Below are positions 5,375-5,987 of a stretch of 5,987 nt of DNA, piece after piece. The stretch's first letter is position 1; every line of letters starts with the position of its first letter. This DNA is from Dethiosulfatibacter sp. (lineage in GTDB: Bacteria > Bacillota_A > Clostridia > Tissierellales > Dethiosulfatibacteraceae), in NCBI GenBank assembly GCA_019084435.1, contig JAHRFV010000142.1, positions 1 through 5,987 on the forward strand. The letters run 5' to 3'. The position numbers and the translations under genes were made by a program. The notes under the pieces were generated by a model, which saw nothing but the letters and a program-made list of their open reading frames with translations, did not search any database and was not told where the DNA came from.

Positions 5375-5987
5375 ATGAACAAGTTAATTATTACGGTAGC
5401 ACCTACGGGAAATGTACCAACAAAAAAATTAAATCCTAATTCACCTCTGACAACTGAAGAAATTGTCGAAGACATAAAAAAATGTGTAGCTTTAGGAGCA
5501 TCAGTTGCGCATATCCATGTTAGGGATGAAAACATGAATCCAACAAGTGATCGAAAACTCTTTAAGGAAGTATTGGACAGATTGGATGAAGATGAGGTTA
5601 ATGTCATCAAACAGGTTTCAACCGGAGCCAGGGGTGGAGAGAATACAATCGCATGGCGGGGACAGATGCTTGATTTGAACGCTCACATGGCGAGTTTGTC
5701 AACAGGTTCATCAAACTTTCCCAAAGGCGTTAATGCCAATGCATTCGATTTGATTGAAGAGCTGGCCAATAAAATGTATGCAAATAACCTGAAACCGGAA
5801 ATAGAGGTGTTTGATACAGCTATGTTGTTCAATGCAATCAAATTATGTGAAAAAGGTATTTTGATTGCATTGAACAACATAGCTGTATCAAACACGTCTA
5901 TTTCCGGTTTCAGGTTATTTGCATACATTTTATTGGCCAGCTCTTCAATCAAATCGAATGCATTGGCATTAACGCCTTTGGGAAAGT
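5375..5987 (+). CDS. Beta-keto acid cleavage enzyme (BKACE family), 5' part, 3' end corrupted
   Basis: The N-terminal part of a BKACE-family protein (formerly DUF849, often annotated 3-keto-5-aminohexanoate cleavage protein). These metal-dependent TIM-barrel enzymes react a beta-keto acid with acetyl-CoA to give acetoacetate and a CoA ester. Visible marks are APTG at 9-12, HIHVRD at 46-51 whose His46 and His48 are the Zn ligands in Kce, STGARGGEN from about 82, LSTGSSNFP at 108-116 and PEIEVFD at 141-147. The start is ATG with AAGGAGG (5363-5369) 5 nt upstream. The usual length is about 270-300 residues; genuine sequence ends at about residue 162. The frame stays open to the window end only because the inverted copy happens to contain no stop. 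The acidic residue near position 14 associated with the lysine-pathway Kce is absent here (Asn13, Val14), so the substrate may be another beta-keto acid. Confidence 0.88.
   Translation, partial: MNKLIITVAPTGNVPTKKLNPNSPLTTEEIVEDIKKCVALGASVAHIHVRDENMNPTSDRKLFKEVLDRLDEDEVNVIKQVSTGARGGENTIAWRGQMLDLNAHMASLSTGSSNFPKGVNANAFDLIEELANKMYANNLKPEIEVFDTAMLFNAIKLCEKGILIALNNIAVSNTSISGFRLFAYILLASSSIKSNALALTPLGK
5715..5987. repeat. Large fold-back inverted repeat at the window end
   Basis: Positions 5715-5842 and 5860-5987 are reverse complements at 127 of 128 bases, with a 17-nt loop (5843-5859). The single mismatch pairs G5806 with G5896; the left arm encodes Glu144 and the inverted copy would encode Asp. 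The right arm stops exactly at the window edge, so the repeat may be longer. Both arms lie in the BKACE coding sequence, so the minus strand of the right arm repeats the same peptide. This has the form of a fold-back amplification or assembly chimera at a contig end; a true inverted duplication is less likely. Confidence 0.95.

Noticed and set aside
5344..5610. Minus-strand frame opposite the start of the BKACE gene
   Set aside because: Low-complexity Ser/Phe-rich translation antisense to a conserved coding sequence, without a ribosome site.
5683..5952. Minus-strand 89-codon frame resembling part of the BKACE protein
   Set aside because: It is the mirror of the + strand gene created by the fold-back inverted repeat, not an independent gene.

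Overview
The window looks like a piece of an AT-rich, low-GC Gram-positive anaerobe, most likely a Clostridia-type fermenter. The evidence is strong AGGAGG-type Shine-Dalgarno sites, two TTG start codons, U-tailed intrinsic terminators, and a gene set typical of anaerobic short-chain acid and amino-acid catabolism. I cannot name a genus. All genuine genes lie on the + strand.

Layout. Positions 1-415 carry no convincing gene but are dense in control signals: a perfect 18-bp palindrome (3-20), a good -24/-12 (sigma-54) promoter match (91-106), three copies of a 9-mer around it, a sigma-70-type promoter (166-195), and a strong intrinsic terminator (277-327) placed before the first gene. Then come an AtoE-family short-chain fatty acid transporter (416-1741), a thiolase (1841-3034), CoA-transferase subunit A (3047-3709) and subunit B (3711-4385). 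A separate promoter with an overlapping dyad (4438-4459) precedes a protein made of two DUF3870-like repeats (4499-5266). A second intrinsic terminator (5298-5342) follows, and then the 5' part of a beta-keto acid cleavage enzyme (BKACE family) gene starting at 5375.

How the genes could work together (inference from families). BKACE enzymes condense a beta-keto acid with acetyl-CoA and release acetoacetate plus a new CoA ester. The two-subunit CoA-transferase moves CoA onto acetoacetate, and the thiolase splits acetoacetyl-CoA into two acetyl-CoA. The AtoE-type carrier would move acetoacetate, butyrate or similar acids across the membrane. This is an Ato-like acetoacetate/short-chain acid module joined to a BKACE step, as in lysine-fermentation clusters. 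The BKACE substrate is open, because the N-terminal region does not show the acidic residue expected for the lysine-pathway enzyme.

The 3' end is abnormal. Positions 5860-5987 are the reverse complement of 5715-5842 (127 of 128 bases, 17-nt loop), so the BKACE gene folds back on itself at the window edge. An amplification or assembly chimera is the likeliest reason, and sequence after about 5859 should not be read as real protein. The most interesting biology is the candidate sigma-54/enhancer control and the terminator-containing leader upstream of the transporter.
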